Assembly (NCBI GenBank): GCA_021161105.1
Contig: JAGHBG010000032.1
Span: forward strand, 1 to 17,333
DNA length: 17,333 nucleotides
From: Thermotogaceae bacterium
GTDB taxonomy: Bacteria; Thermotogota; Thermotogae; Thermotogales; Thermotogaceae
Reading direction: 5' to 3'
Part shown: in pieces, positions 7,306-15,888 of the stretch
How the letters are laid out: each line of letters opens with the position of its first letter
Position numbering within the stretch: position 1 is the first letter of the stretch
The notes under the pieces: model-generated
Database searches by the model: none
What the model was told of the DNA's origin: nothing
The model's input: the letters and a program-made list of their open reading frames with translations, nothing else
Translations under genes and position numbers: made by a program

Positions 7306-8057
7306 TTTCCCATCTCCTTTTTCGTCATTTCCCAATATTTATTCATTTCTTCTACATCCATGCTTTTTAAATCCTTCCCGTCCTTTTCAATGAGTCTCTC
7401 CATAATAGAAAATCTATCTACGAATTTTTCTACAGATTTTCTTAAAGCTCTTTCCGGATCTATATTCAAAAATCTTGACAAATTCACAAGAGAAAACAAA
7501 ATGTCTCCAAATTCTTCTTCAGATGGGTTCCTTTCGAACTCTGATATTTCCTCTTTGATTTTTTCAAAAACGCCTTTCGAATCTTTCCAATCAAAGCCAA
7601 CAGCCGAAGCATTTTCTTGAATCCTTCTTGCAAGTGACAGAGCAGGTAGAGCTTTATTTACCTCACCGATAGAGCTTTTCTTTTTTTTCCCTTTTTCCAG
7701 TGCTTTCATCTCCTCCCAGCGGATGTAAGAGTATTTTCCGTCCTTTTTAAAAACATGAGGATGTCTTCGAATGAGTTTATCTGTTAAACTGTCAATCACA
7801 TCTTTCATTGTAAACGCGTTTCTTTCTTTGGCTATTTGACTGTGAAAGACGATTTGAAGAAGAACATCGCCCAGTTCCTCTTTCATTGCTTCATCATTTT
7901 TTTCATCAATCGCTTCTAATAATTCATATGCTTCCTCTATCAGATAAGGCTTCAAACTCTCATGGGTTTGGGCTCTATCCCAGTCACAACCTTCAGGAGC
8001 TCTGAGTACTTCCATTACTTTTATAAGGTTCTCGAAACTTTCTCCGAGTTCACTCAA
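7302..8057 (-). CDS. mazG: nucleoside triphosphate pyrophosphohydrolase MazG
   Basis: MazG, 251 aa, close to the usual length of about 260. It hydrolyses (d)NTPs to NMPs and pyrophosphate and is thought to clear aberrant nucleotides. Both tandem MazG domains are present. The N-terminal one has EGCDWDRAQTHESLKPYLIEEAYE with metal ligands E41, E42, E45 and then EELGDVLLQ (E61, D64). The C-terminal one has KEEISEF and EEFGDILFSLVNLSRF. The linker LSLARRIQENASAVGFDW is the typical join. The start is TTG at 8057 with GGAGTGT six bases upstream, inside the end of the preceding DUF47 gene (two bases between stop and start). It overlaps the PPIase start by four bases. The function of the PPIase does not relate to it in any obvious way. 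Confidence 0.95.
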   Translation of the reverse strand: MSELGESFENLIKVMEVLRAPEGCDWDRAQTHESLKPYLIEEAYELLEAIDEKNDEAMKEELGDVLLQIVFHSQIAKERNAFTMKDVIDSLTDKLIRRHPHVFKKDGKYSYIRWEEMKALEKGKKKKSSIGEVNKALPALSLARRIQENASAVGFDWKDSKGVFEKIKEEISEFERNPSEEEFGDILFSLVNLSRFLNIDPERALRKSVEKFVDRFSIMERLIEKDGKDLKSMDVEEMNKYWEMTKKEMGK

Positions 8058-8059
8058 AC

Positions 8060-8704
8060 TTATACACTCCTTTTGAGAATTATTATCTCGACTCTATCAG
8101 AAGCATCTTCGGCAAGGTCGGAAATGTCACCAATAAGTGTTATTATTTCTTTTATCTCAAGTTTTTGAGCTCTATCAATTTCGAGAGAAAAGAGTGTTTT
8201 CATTATATCCCACTCAACCATATCTTCTTCATGCTCTTTTTCTTCTGTTCTCTTTATAAAACCTTTTGCCTTTTCCATATCTTCGAACATAAGATATATA
8301 GATTCCTTTAATTCCTTGAATGTATCAATGGCGAGTCTTACCTGCTTTCTTATTCCGCTTTTAATTTCTGGTGGTATTTCTGGTTTCTGGAAACTGATTA
8401 TCTTTGTTACGGTTTCCGCTCTATCAGCTATCCTGTCTACAGATTCGATGAGTCCCAAAAGATCTCCTCTAAAATTTGGTAGAAAGGCTCCTGCGTACAT
8501 CATGCTTTCCGTTTCTCGCCTCAAACCGTCTGCTTTGCTTTCCAGCATCATAACTTTTTCGCAACACCTATCGGCATCACTGCAATTTCCATCAAGATAT
8601 GCATTTACAAAATCCTCAAAATTTTCCAAAGTTTTCCCAACAGTTTCCACATGCTCTTTAAATTTCCTTATTATCTCCTCTTCTTTCTTTCCAATAAATA
8701 TCAT
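8060..8704 (-). CDS. DUF47/TIGR00153 PhoU-like protein, partner of the PiT transporter
   Basis: Cytoplasmic all-helical protein of 214 aa in the DUF47 (TIGR00153) family, distantly related to PhoU. Typical segments are EKVMMLESKADGLRRETE near residues 47-65, LPNFRGDLLGLIESVDRIADRAE near 74-97 and DISDLAEDASDRVEI at the end. Conserved acidic residues in these segments are thought to bind metal ions. Members are almost always encoded beside a PiT phosphate permease, as here (17 bases downstream of it), and are believed to control its activity; the exact mechanism is not settled. The ATG follows GGGGGAGGAAAG. The mazG ribosome binding site lies within its last codons. Confidence 0.88.
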   Translation of the reverse strand: MIFIGKKEEEIIRKFKEHVETVGKTLENFEDFVNAYLDGNCSDADRCCEKVMMLESKADGLRRETESMMYAGAFLPNFRGDLLGLIESVDRIADRAETVTKIISFQKPEIPPEIKSGIRKQVRLAIDTFKELKESIYLMFEDMEKAKGFIKRTEEKEHEEDMVEWDIMKTLFSLEIDRAQKLEIKEIITLIGDISDLAEDASDRVEIIILKRSV

Positions 8705-8721
8705 CTTTCCTCCCCCTTATC

Positions 8722-9657
8722 CTAAATTATTTTAAGCACGGTGAATATCAGATAAAGAATAGCAGAAATAGCTCCTGCTACAACTGGAGTTTGAACCCAG
8801 CCAAGAAATATTCTAAGCAACATTTGTTTATTTGCAAGATTGGTGCCTCTTGCAAGCCCAGCACCGAGGACTCCACCAACAACAGCTTGTGAGGTAGAAA
8901 CAGGGACACCGATAATTGCAAATATCCACACTGTAAGAGCCTCTGCCAGTATAGAAATAAGTGATGAAAAGTAATCAAGCGCTATTATCCTTTTTCCAAC
9001 AGTTAGCATAACCTTTTTGCTATATGTGAGTATTCCAAAAGCTATAGCAAGCCCACCTATTAAAGCTGCACTGTTTACACTTAAAAGATTTCCTACAAAT
9101 GCTCCTGTGACGTTGGCGACATTGTTCGCTCCTAAAGAATACGCTCCATAGGCTCCGGCAATCCACGCGGTGATGATCAATATTCTGTTTTGTAGAGCTA
9201 ATGACTTTATCTTGGAGAATAATGGAGCAAGGATTTTGTAAAGTATATACCCGATAATCAGAGCACCTATTGGTGTCGCACCCCAGCATATAAGAATCTT
9301 TACCAGAACCATCCAATTGACTTTTCCCGTAAACAATCCAATTCCTACTATACCACCAACTATGGCCTGTGAAGTTGAAACAGGAAGGCCAAAGTAAGTC
9401 ATTATAGCAACAGAAATAGCGCCACCAAGAACCGATATGGCACTTTCCATAAGGTTGGAGTTACTCAAAGAGCCGATGGTTTTTAGTCCAGCAGCGCCAC
9501 CTATAACAGCACCGAGAACAACGAATATAGATGCCACAATGGTGGCTTTTCTGTAGGGGATCATTCCGTTGGCGACAGGCGGTCCAAAAACATTTGCAGA
9601 GTCATTAGCACCAAGTCCCCATCCTAAAAATATTGAGGGAAGAATGTACCAGATCAT
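8722..9657 (-). CDS. pit: inorganic phosphate transporter, PiT family
   Basis: Inner-membrane phosphate (probably cation-coupled) permease of 311 aa. The inverted-repeat architecture is plain: GANDSANVFGPPVA near residue 17 and GANNVANVTGAFVG near 178, with PVSTSQAIVGG near 92 and PVSTSQAVVGG near 256, the two PiT signature pairs that build the transport site. About ten hydrophobic helices are visible. It is on the short side for the family and lacks the long central cytoplasmic loop of E. coli PitA. The ATG follows GAGGCGAT. It lies 26 bases after rnhB and directly before the DUF47 gene, the common transporter-regulator pair. No Pho-box-like repeat is visible upstream, where the gene is embedded in an operon. 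Confidence 0.93.
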   Translation of the reverse strand: MIWYILPSIFLGWGLGANDSANVFGPPVANGMIPYRKATIVASIFVVLGAVIGGAAGLKTIGSLSNSNLMESAISVLGGAISVAIMTYFGLPVSTSQAIVGGIVGIGLFTGKVNWMVLVKILICWGATPIGALIIGYILYKILAPLFSKIKSLALQNRILIITAWIAGAYGAYSLGANNVANVTGAFVGNLLSVNSAALIGGLAIAFGILTYSKKVMLTVGKRIIALDYFSSLISILAEALTVWIFAIIGVPVSTSQAVVGGVLGAGLARGTNLANKQMLLRIFLGWVQTPVVAGAISAILYLIFTVLKII

Positions 9658-9683
9658 GCTATCGCCTCTTTGCCAAAAGTTTT

Positions 9684-10379
9684 TTAAAATAGCTTTGATT
9701 GTTTAAAAAGTTTCTCTCTTTTCTTAAGAATGGCTTTATATCTTTTCTTAGAAATTTTACCTTCTTTCAACCATTTATCCAAAACATTTTCATTTAAGGT
9801 TTCTATTACTCCTGAAAAAGTCAACCTGTGAAATGCAGTAGCACCAAACTCTCTTATTTTTTCCTTGTGTTTTTTTGTTGGATATCCAAAATGTATACCA
9901 AATTCATATTGAGGATATATTTTATCATAAGCTATCATAATCTTGTCCCTGGTAACTTTAGCTATTATAGAAGCTGCTGCTATACTCTGGCTTTTTGAAT
10001 CACCTTTAATCACACATAAAGACTTTTCACTTATTTCAAGCTTTTTACCATCTATTAGCAATATGCCAAATTCTTTGTTCAGATTTTCAATAGCCCTTCT
10101 TATAGCAAGCTTTGTGGCATTCAAAATATTTAAAATATCTATTTCTGCTGGAGTTGCAATTCCTATTCCGTAAAAAGCATTCTCCAGAATTATATTGTAT
10201 ATTTCTTCTCTATTCTTCGCAGAAAGTTTTTTAGAATCATCCACAATATCAAGTTCTCTTTTCAGTATAACTACAGAAGCAACAACGGGCCCTGCTAATG
10301 GGCCCCTGCCTGCTTCATCGGCACCTGCTACTATTCCATACTTGTTCTTATATATTTCGTCGAAGTTTTTTTCTATCAC
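9684..10379 (-). CDS. rnhB: ribonuclease HII
   Basis: RNase HII, 231 aa, cuts the RNA strand of RNA-DNA hybrids and nicks at single ribonucleotides embedded in DNA, starting ribonucleotide excision repair. Catalytic carboxylates are visible: D21 and E22 in GADEAGRGPLAGPV, D110 in LLIDGKKL, and D145 in IIAKVTRD. Also present are DDSKKLS (48-53), KGDSKSQSIAAASI (126-138) and the C-terminal HFGYPTKKH and AFHRLTF segments. A basic tail (KISKKRYKAILKKREKLFKQSK) is longer than in short homologues. The start is GTG in a GTGA overlap with gcvT; the only ribosome-binding-like sequence (GAGGAAGTG) is about 18 bases upstream, so translation probably depends on coupling to gcvT. Confidence 0.95.
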   Translation of the reverse strand: MIEKNFDEIYKNKYGIVAGADEAGRGPLAGPVVASVVILKRELDIVDDSKKLSAKNREEIYNIILENAFYGIGIATPAEIDILNILNATKLAIRRAIENLNKEFGILLIDGKKLEISEKSLCVIKGDSKSQSIAAASIIAKVTRDKIMIAYDKIYPQYEFGIHFGYPTKKHKEKIREFGATAFHRLTFSGVIETLNENVLDKWLKEGKISKKRYKAILKKREKLFKQSKLF

Positions 10380-11476
10380 TTTTTGCTTTTCACACTTCCT
10401 CTGTAAAATGGAAGTTTAACCACTTCTGCTTTTGCATCCTTATTTCTAATTTTCACGATAAGTTGAGTACCTTTTTTATGGTAACCAAATTTCACATAAC
10501 CAAAGGCTATGGATTTATTTAGTGTAGGTGAAAAGCTACCGCTGGTAATTTTTCCAATTTCTTCACCTTCTACATTGAATACTTTGTATCCATGCCTTGC
10601 AATGTTTCTCCCTTCAAGGACCATTCCTACAAGAATCTTTGAAAGGCCTTTCTCCTTTACTTCAAGAAGAGCTGATTTCCCAATGAAATCAGCCTTACCG
10701 AATTTTACTGTCCATTTAAGACCAGCTTCGAGTGGATTTGTCTCATCGTTCATATCATTCCCATAAAGAAGGTACGAAGCTTCCAGTCTGAGAAGATCCC
10801 TTGCACCAAGTCCCGCAGGTTTTACCCCAAGATCCAGAAGATCTCTCCATACGGTAACTGTAGCGTCCTTATCAACCATAACTTCAAATCCGTCTTCTCC
10901 CGTATATCCTGTTCTTGATATAACAGCTTTAACACCTTTAACTCTACCTTCAGCAAAATGATAAAATCCAATTTCGCTTAATTTAATATTAACAATTTGC
11001 TGCAAAATCTCTTCCGCCTTTGGACCCTGAACAGCAATAAGTCCAAATTCATCGGATCTATTTTCCACCTTCACGTTGAATTTACTTTCGTGCGATTTTA
11101 TCCACCCATAGTCCTTTTCTATATTTGCTGCATTAACTACCAAGTAAGCAGTTTCCCTGTCAACCTTAAATGCAATGAGATCATCTATAATTCCTCCTTT
11201 TTCGTTGCACATTGGGGAATACACTGCTTCTCCAAACTTTATAGACGTAAAGTCGTTAGTAATTATGTAATCAACAAATTTTATAGCGTCAACACCTTTT
11301 ACGAATATTTCTCCCATATGAGAAACATCAAACACGCCCACGTTTTCTCTAACTGCTCTCGTCTCATCAAGTATAGAGGTGTACTGAACCGGCATTTCCC
11401 ATCCAGCAAAGTCCACCATCTTTGCACCAAGTCTCACATGTTCTTCATAAAGAGGAGTTCTTTTAAGTTTACTCAT
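10376..11476 (-). CDS. gcvT: glycine cleavage system T protein (aminomethyltransferase)
   Basis: T protein of the glycine cleavage complex, 366 aa. It moves the methylene carbon of glycine from the lipoyl H protein to tetrahydrofolate and releases ammonia. Signatures: TPLYEEHVRLGAKMVDFAGWEMPVQY at the start, VFDVSHMGEI near 48-57, the catalytic-Asp segment GGIIDDL near 94-100, GYTGEDGFEV, GLGARDLLRLEA, and the C-terminal domain with FIGKSAL and GKITSGSFSPTLNKSIAFGYV. The length is normal. ATG 11476 is chosen (GGAGGG seven bases upstream); an earlier in-frame start would add six residues. No gcvH, gcvP or lpd is in the window, so the other subunits must lie elsewhere. It overlaps the DUF2007 gene by eight bases and rnhB by four. 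Confidence 0.96.
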   Translation of the reverse strand: MSKLKRTPLYEEHVRLGAKMVDFAGWEMPVQYTSILDETRAVRENVGVFDVSHMGEIFVKGVDAIKFVDYIITNDFTSIKFGEAVYSPMCNEKGGIIDDLIAFKVDRETAYLVVNAANIEKDYGWIKSHESKFNVKVENRSDEFGLIAVQGPKAEEILQQIVNIKLSEIGFYHFAEGRVKGVKAVISRTGYTGEDGFEVMVDKDATVTVWRDLLDLGVKPAGLGARDLLRLEASYLLYGNDMNDETNPLEAGLKWTVKFGKADFIGKSALLEVKEKGLSKILVGMVLEGRNIARHGYKVFNVEGEEIGKITSGSFSPTLNKSIAFGYVKFGYHKKGTQLIVKIRNKDAKAEVVKLPFYRGSVKSKK

Positions 11477-11687
11477 CCTTATTCCCTCCTTCATTTAGTA
11501 TTTTGATTGATTTCTCATATAAACTTTCTGGAACTAATACTTCTATAATTCCGCCCGAACCAAATATAACAGGGAGAGCGTAGTCAACCTGCTGCAGCAT
11601 AACAGGAATATCGTTCTCTTCAAGTAAAGACTTAATTGTACTTGCCTCAAATTCTTTAAATTCTCCCAAGCTTTTCCAGCCTTCCAT
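11469..11687 (-). CDS. DUF2007-like small protein
   Basis: Small soluble protein of 72 aa resembling DUF2007 ('putative signal transducing protein'): MEGWKSLGEFKEFEASTIKS followed by LLEENDIP, VMLQQVDYALP and a closing VLVPESLYEKSIKIL helix. The fold is the ferredoxin-like alpha/beta type in which the N-terminal helix follows 'acts on two sequence neighbours'; the function is unknown. The start ATG 11687 lies four bases after GGGTGATG; ATG 11693 or GTG 11696 would fall inside that site. It is the first gene of the seven-gene minus-strand unit and its stop overlaps the gcvT start (ATGAGTAA), which implies coupled translation. Confidence 0.72.
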   Translation of the reverse strand: MEGWKSLGEFKEFEASTIKSLLEENDIPVMLQQVDYALPVIFGSGGIIEVLVPESLYEKSIKILNEGGNKDE

Positions 11688-11705
11688 AAACATCACCCGT
11701 TTAGA

Positions 11706-11714
11706 ATTGTATCA
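11706..11714 (-). promoter_or_regulatory. extended -10 promoter for the DUF2007-gcvT-rnhB-pit unit
   Basis: On the minus strand, TGATACAAT is an extended -10 element (TG, one base, TACAAT) ending about 18 bases before the DUF2007 ATG. No good -35 is seen 17 bases upstream, which the TG extension could offset. The expected 5' leader is very short, just enough for the ribosome binding site. Confidence 0.45.
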
Positions 11715-11763
11715 CTAAAATCAAATAAAGTATTAAAATTACTTATATAAGGGGGGATGTAAG

Positions 11764-13827
11764 GTGAAAGATGTGCCAAAAGAAATGCTAGAAGAGGTAG
11801 AAAAACTCCGCGAAGAAATAGAATACCATAACTACAGGTATTATATACTGGCAGATCCAGTAATATCTGATGAAGAATATGACAAACTTATGAAAAGACT
11901 CGTTCAACTTGAAAAGAAATATCCCCAGCTTATTACACCCGATTCTCCTACGCAAAGGGTAGGAGGGAAAGTCTTAGAAGGCTTCAAAAAAGTGAAGCAC
12001 TCTATACCGATGTTAAGCCTTGACAACACCTACGATGAAAACGAGATAAGAGAATTCGATAAAAGAGTGAAGAAAGGACTTTCAAGTGAGGAAGTAGAAT
12101 ATGTTTCAGAATTGAAGATAGATGGAATATCAATAGCGCTTCGTTACGAAGAAGGACGCTTTAAAATGGCGATAACACGAGGGGATGGAACGGAGGGAGA
12201 AGACGTTTCAGAGAATGTAAAGCTCATAAGGAGCGTTCCCTTGAGATTGAGAAAACCACTCACCTTGGAGGTAAGGGGAGAAATATATATGCCAGTTGAT
12301 GAGTTTAAAAGGATAAACGAAGAAAGAGAGGAGCAGGGTCTTCCACCATTTGCTAACCCCAGGAACGCCACTGCAGGTACAATCAGACAACTTGACACGT
12401 CGATCGTGGCAAAAAGAAATCTGGATTCCTTCATATACTATTTAGTAAATCCCTTGAATTACGGAGTGGAGACCCAATGGGAAGCACTTCAGTTCTTAAA
12501 AGAAGTAGGTTTTAAGACAAATCCACATTCCAGACTCTGTAAATCTATTGACGAAGTTATAGATTATTGGAAAATATGGACAAAAGATAGGTACAATCTC
12601 GATTACTGGGTGGACGGTATAGCTGTGAAAGTGAATTCCTTCAGGCAGCAGGAAAGATTAGGTACAACGGCAAAGTCTCCCAGATGGGCTATTGCATTTA
12701 AGTTTCCAGCAGAACAAGTTAGAACAAAAATTCTTGATGTTGCTTTTCAAGTGGGAAGAACCGGTGTGATAACTCCAGTTGCAGAACTTAAATCAGTTCA
12801 GCTCGCAGGAACCACTGTTAAGAGAGCCTCCCTTCACAATTTCGACTACATAAAAGAAAAAGATATAAAGATAGGTGACTATGTGTTTGTGGAAAAAGCT
12901 GGTGGAATAATTCCACAGGTTGTAAAGGTTATAACTGAGCTTAGAGATGGTAGTGAAAAGGAAATTAAGCCACCAGATAAATGTCCAGTTTGTGGGGGAA
13001 CTGTTGGCAAACTGGATCCTTCAGAAGTTGCAATAAGATGTTTGAATCCTCATTGCCCTGCAAAGTTGAAAAAGGCATTGGAAACTTTTGTTTCCCGTGA
13101 TGCGATGAACATAGAAGGTATGGGAGAAAAGCTAATAGAAAGAATGGTAGATGCTGGGATAGTTAAGGACATTGCTGATATATATTTTCTAACTCCTTTT
13201 GACTTTGCTCAACTTGGGAGCGGTATAGGTCAAAGAACAATAGCCAAATTTTTAAAGGAAATTGAAGAATCAAAAAACATGCCTCTTGAGAAACTGATAG
13301 CAGGCCTTGGCATACCTCATGTAGGAACAAAAATGGCTAAGATCTTAGCTGAAAATTTCGAAAGTCTCGAAGATTTAGCAAACGCTTCCCTTGAGAGGTT
13401 AATGGAGATAGAGGGAATAGGAGAAGAAGTTGCCAGGTCAATAGTGGAGTACTTTAGAAATAAAAAGACGAAGGAGATCATCGAAAAACTCAAAAAAGCA
13501 GGTGTAAATATGAAATCCTCCATAGTTAAAGGCAAAGCATTGCGAGGGCTTAAATTTGTTATTACAGGTGAGCTTGACAGGTGGTCAAGAAAAGAGATAG
13601 AAGATTTCATAGAAAGCCTTGGTGGAAAGGTTTCTTCCAGCGTATCTAAAAAAACAGATTATGTAATAGTTGGACGAAACCCTGGGACTAAATTACAAAA
13701 AGCTCAAAAACTTGGTATAAAAATCTTAAATGAAGACGAGTTTGTCAAGTTAGTTAAGGAAAAAGCTGAAAAAATGGAAGAAAAAGTAGAAATCCCGGAG
13801 AAGAAAGGGCCAATGAGATTGTTTTAA
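11764..13827 (+). CDS. ligA: NAD+-dependent DNA ligase
   Basis: LigA, 687 aa, seals nicks in replication and repair using NAD+. Domains in order: Ia domain with YHNYRYYILADPVISDEEYD (21-40), the NMN-binding part; adenylation domain with the active lysine K118 in ELKIDG and later VDGIAVKVN and SPRWAIAFKFPAEQ; OB fold with VGRTGVITPVAEL and RASLHNFDYI; zinc finger with C407, C410, C426, C431; helix-hairpin-helix repeats with NIEGMGEKLIERM, GIGQRTIAKFL, GIPHVGTKMA and IEGIGEEVA; and a C-terminal BRCT domain from about 589 to 670 (KFVITGELDRWSRKEIE, LGGKVSSSVSKKTDYVIVG). A charged tail ends in KKGPMRLF. The start is GTG at 11764, preceded by AAGGGGGGAT five bases upstream. Its TAA shares the TTAA tetramer with the stop of the convergent ftsI-like gene. 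Confidence 0.97.
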   Translation: MKDVPKEMLEEVEKLREEIEYHNYRYYILADPVISDEEYDKLMKRLVQLEKKYPQLITPDSPTQRVGGKVLEGFKKVKHSIPMLSLDNTYDENEIREFDKRVKKGLSSEEVEYVSELKIDGISIALRYEEGRFKMAITRGDGTEGEDVSENVKLIRSVPLRLRKPLTLEVRGEIYMPVDEFKRINEEREEQGLPPFANPRNATAGTIRQLDTSIVAKRNLDSFIYYLVNPLNYGVETQWEALQFLKEVGFKTNPHSRLCKSIDEVIDYWKIWTKDRYNLDYWVDGIAVKVNSFRQQERLGTTAKSPRWAIAFKFPAEQVRTKILDVAFQVGRTGVITPVAELKSVQLAGTTVKRASLHNFDYIKEKDIKIGDYVFVEKAGGIIPQVVKVITELRDGSEKEIKPPDKCPVCGGTVGKLDPSEVAIRCLNPHCPAKLKKALETFVSRDAMNIEGMGEKLIERMVDAGIVKDIADIYFLTPFDFAQLGSGIGQRTIAKFLKEIEESKNMPLEKLIAGLGIPHVGTKMAKILAENFESLEDLANASLERLMEIEGIGEEVARSIVEYFRNKKTKEIIEKLKKAGVNMKSSIVKGKALRGLKFVITGELDRWSRKEIEDFIESLGGKVSSSVSKKTDYVIVGRNPGTKLQKAQKLGIKILNEDEFVKLVKEKAEKMEEKVEIPEKKGPMRLF

Positions 13828-15617
13828 GGTTCTTTTAACCAAACTTCAATAAGATTCGGGTTGAGGCTTCCAGGTTCTGGTTTTTGAATAGCAACAACAC
13901 CGGTTCCATGAATCTTTATGTCAAAACCAAAATGTTCTTTTATATATAGAATGTCTTTGAGAGAAAGGCCTATTAGATTAGGAACAACTCCTTTATATAT
14001 GATTAACGGTGACGGTTCTTTCATTTTTAATAAATCCCTAACTATATTTGCAAAAACTGGTGCTGCAACTTCCCCTCCCAAGTATTCGCCTGATTTTGGA
14101 TTATCAATATAAACAAGTATCGTGTATTTTGGATCATCCGCCGGGAAAGCTCCAATAAAAATGGAATAGTACGATTTCTTATCGTACATGCCTTCTTGAG
14201 CTTTTTGAGCAGTACCAGTTTTCCCAGCTAATTTAACACCTGGAACTTTAGCAAGTTCTCCAGTACCTCTTTCGACGACTTCCTTTAAGATACTTCTTAT
14301 TTCATAAGCAACTTTTCTACTCAGGATCCTTTTCTCCACTTTTTTCGAGTCTTTTATTACTGATGGCCTAACATATATCCCTCCATTAAAAATTGTGTTG
14401 ACAGCAGCTATCAATTGAACAGGCGTAACTCCTATCCCTTGACCAATTGATATTTCTGCGAAATCAATTGAAGACCATCTTTTGTAATTTCTAAACAATC
14501 CTTCAATTTCTCCTGATATTTCTATTCCTGTTTTCTTTCCAAAACCAAATTTTTCAAGCCATTCATACATTCCCTTTTCACCGATTTTCTGTTTTAAAAG
14601 TTCAGCAATTTTGACGGTTGCAGTGTTGCATGAGACAATTAGAGCTTCCCTGAAATCGACATCACCATGGGCCTTGGAATCTCCTATGTAGATATCCAGA
14701 TTCTTAATAGGTTTGATTTTTCCAGTACAATGATGTTCAAAATCCTCAGTAGCAGCTTTTGTTTCAAGAGCAATTGCGTAAATTAGAGGCTTTATTGAAG
14801 AACCAGGTTCTATTATTCCCATGGTGTTAGCATTCCAATCACGAGTTGTAACCATTGCTTTTATCTTTCCTGTCTTCGTTTCCATAATAATTGCTCCACC
14901 GGCATCCGCCATTGTTTCCGCAACTTTACGTAGAATCTCTAAATAAAGCATTCTCTGCATATCATAGTCAATGGATAATGTCACATTTTCTCCATTAACA
15001 GGTGGAATAATCTCCTTCAATATTGGTATCATTCTTGGAAATCTCGCCATTGCTACAGCAATTTTACCAACTTTTTTCCCTTCCAATTTTTCATTGAAAA
15101 AACTTTCCACTCCTCCAACTCCTTTGCCATCAATCACACTTCCAAGTATAGTATTCAGGGAATATTCGAACGTTTTAGACCTTTTAGTCGTCACTTCAAT
15201 ACTTACAAAAGGAAGAAAGCCCGGTGGCACTCTATCTATAATCTCATCTTTTTCCTTGAATTCACCCAAAAAAAGAAAACGATTGTGATAATTTAAGATG
15301 GAAGAGGTAGGAGTTTCAACTGCGAAGTTGTCTCTAAGTATTCTAAGTTGTCTTAATACTTCATCTTTTTGTTCATCTTGAGATTTACTTAGCACAGACT
15401 TTAGAAATTTTAAGTCAAGGTAAGCTTTGAATACATAATTATCTGTGGCAAGAGGCTTACCTTTGGAATCAACAATATTACCTCTCTTTGGAGGATATGA
15501 ATATAACCACTCATCAGTGAAATTTTTCCCTCCAGGAAATAATAGGAGATGTACTATTGAATAGAGTACGAACAAAAGAAATATGGCGAATATTAAAGTA
15601 GCCTTCTTATTTCTCAT
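13824..15617 (-). CDS. ftsI: peptidoglycan D,D-transpeptidase FtsI-like (class B PBP) with one PASTA domain
   Basis: Class B penicillin-binding protein, 597 aa, cross-linking septal peptidoglycan. One N-terminal membrane helix (residues 8-27) anchors it. The PBP dimerisation region starts with PPKRGNIVDSKGKPLA (42-57) and includes GKGVGGVESFFNEKLEG (164-180). Transpeptidase motifs: SSIK with catalytic S273, SCN at 329-331 and KTGTA at 466-470. Residues 542-597 form a single PASTA domain (GVVPNLIGLSLKDI, then KPEPGS). FtsI rather than SpoVD or RodA-partner PBP2 is inferred from its place after rsmH and ftsL. The ATG overlaps the ftsL end by 11 bases and has only a weak ribosome binding site, so translation is probably coupled. 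In longer dcw clusters murE/murF/mraY would follow; here ligA lies immediately beyond, on the other strand. Confidence 0.92.
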   Translation of the reverse strand: MRNKKATLIFAIFLLFVLYSIVHLLLFPGGKNFTDEWLYSYPPKRGNIVDSKGKPLATDNYVFKAYLDLKFLKSVLSKSQDEQKDEVLRQLRILRDNFAVETPTSSILNYHNRFLFLGEFKEKDEIIDRVPPGFLPFVSIEVTTKRSKTFEYSLNTILGSVIDGKGVGGVESFFNEKLEGKKVGKIAVAMARFPRMIPILKEIIPPVNGENVTLSIDYDMQRMLYLEILRKVAETMADAGGAIIMETKTGKIKAMVTTRDWNANTMGIIEPGSSIKPLIYAIALETKAATEDFEHHCTGKIKPIKNLDIYIGDSKAHGDVDFREALIVSCNTATVKIAELLKQKIGEKGMYEWLEKFGFGKKTGIEISGEIEGLFRNYKRWSSIDFAEISIGQGIGVTPVQLIAAVNTIFNGGIYVRPSVIKDSKKVEKRILSRKVAYEIRSILKEVVERGTGELAKVPGVKLAGKTGTAQKAQEGMYDKKSYYSIFIGAFPADDPKYTILVYIDNPKSGEYLGGEVAAPVFANIVRDLLKMKEPSPLIIYKGVVPNLIGLSLKDILYIKEHFGFDIKIHGTGVVAIQKPEPGSLNPNLIEVWLKEP

Positions 15618-15888
15618 CCAGGTCTATCGACTGAATCTGTGATGCGAGATTGTAGTAATCTTCTTCCAGATTATTAAGAGTAAATTTCATTTCCTTTATC
15701 TGAGACCTGAGCCATCTGTTTTCCACGGACAAATCGTAGGTTTTTACTCCGAACGTCACTACAAGCGCAGAAAGGAATAATATGGAAACTATATATACTG
15801 TTATTCCAAAAAGCGATACATCTACAACTTCTTTTAATTTCTCAATAGACAGATTCTTTTGTTTTACCTTGCTTTTAACATTGCTCAT
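15607..15888 (-). CDS. ftsL: FtsL-like cell-division protein
   Basis: 93 aa bitopic membrane protein. A short basic cytoplasmic tail (MSNVKSKVKQKNLSIEKLKE) precedes one transmembrane helix at about 24-48, and then an outside coiled-coil-prone helix (50-88) with Leu/Ile/Met heptads and acidic residues. Sequence identity among FtsL proteins is low, so the call rests on size, topology and position between rsmH and ftsI, where FtsL always sits in dcw clusters. FtsL joins FtsB/DivIC and activates the FtsW-FtsI synthase. The ATG overlaps the rsmH TGA (ATGA), with GAGGTGAT three bases upstream. Confidence 0.8.
   Translation of the reverse strand: MSNVKSKVKQKNLSIEKLKEVVDVSLFGITVYIVSILFLSALVVTFGVKTYDLSVENRWLRSQIKEMKFTLNNLEEDYYNLASQIQSIDLDEK

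Noticed and set aside
8316..8735. Plus-strand open frame of 139 codons opposite the DUF47 gene
   Set aside because: Antisense shadow of a well-supported gene, with no ribosome binding site or family resemblance.
10997..11506. Long plus-strand open frame of 169 codons opposite gcvT
   Set aside because: It lies wholly antisense to a clear gcvT gene, has no recognisable motif, and has the Phe/Ser/Cys-rich composition of a reverse-strand shadow.
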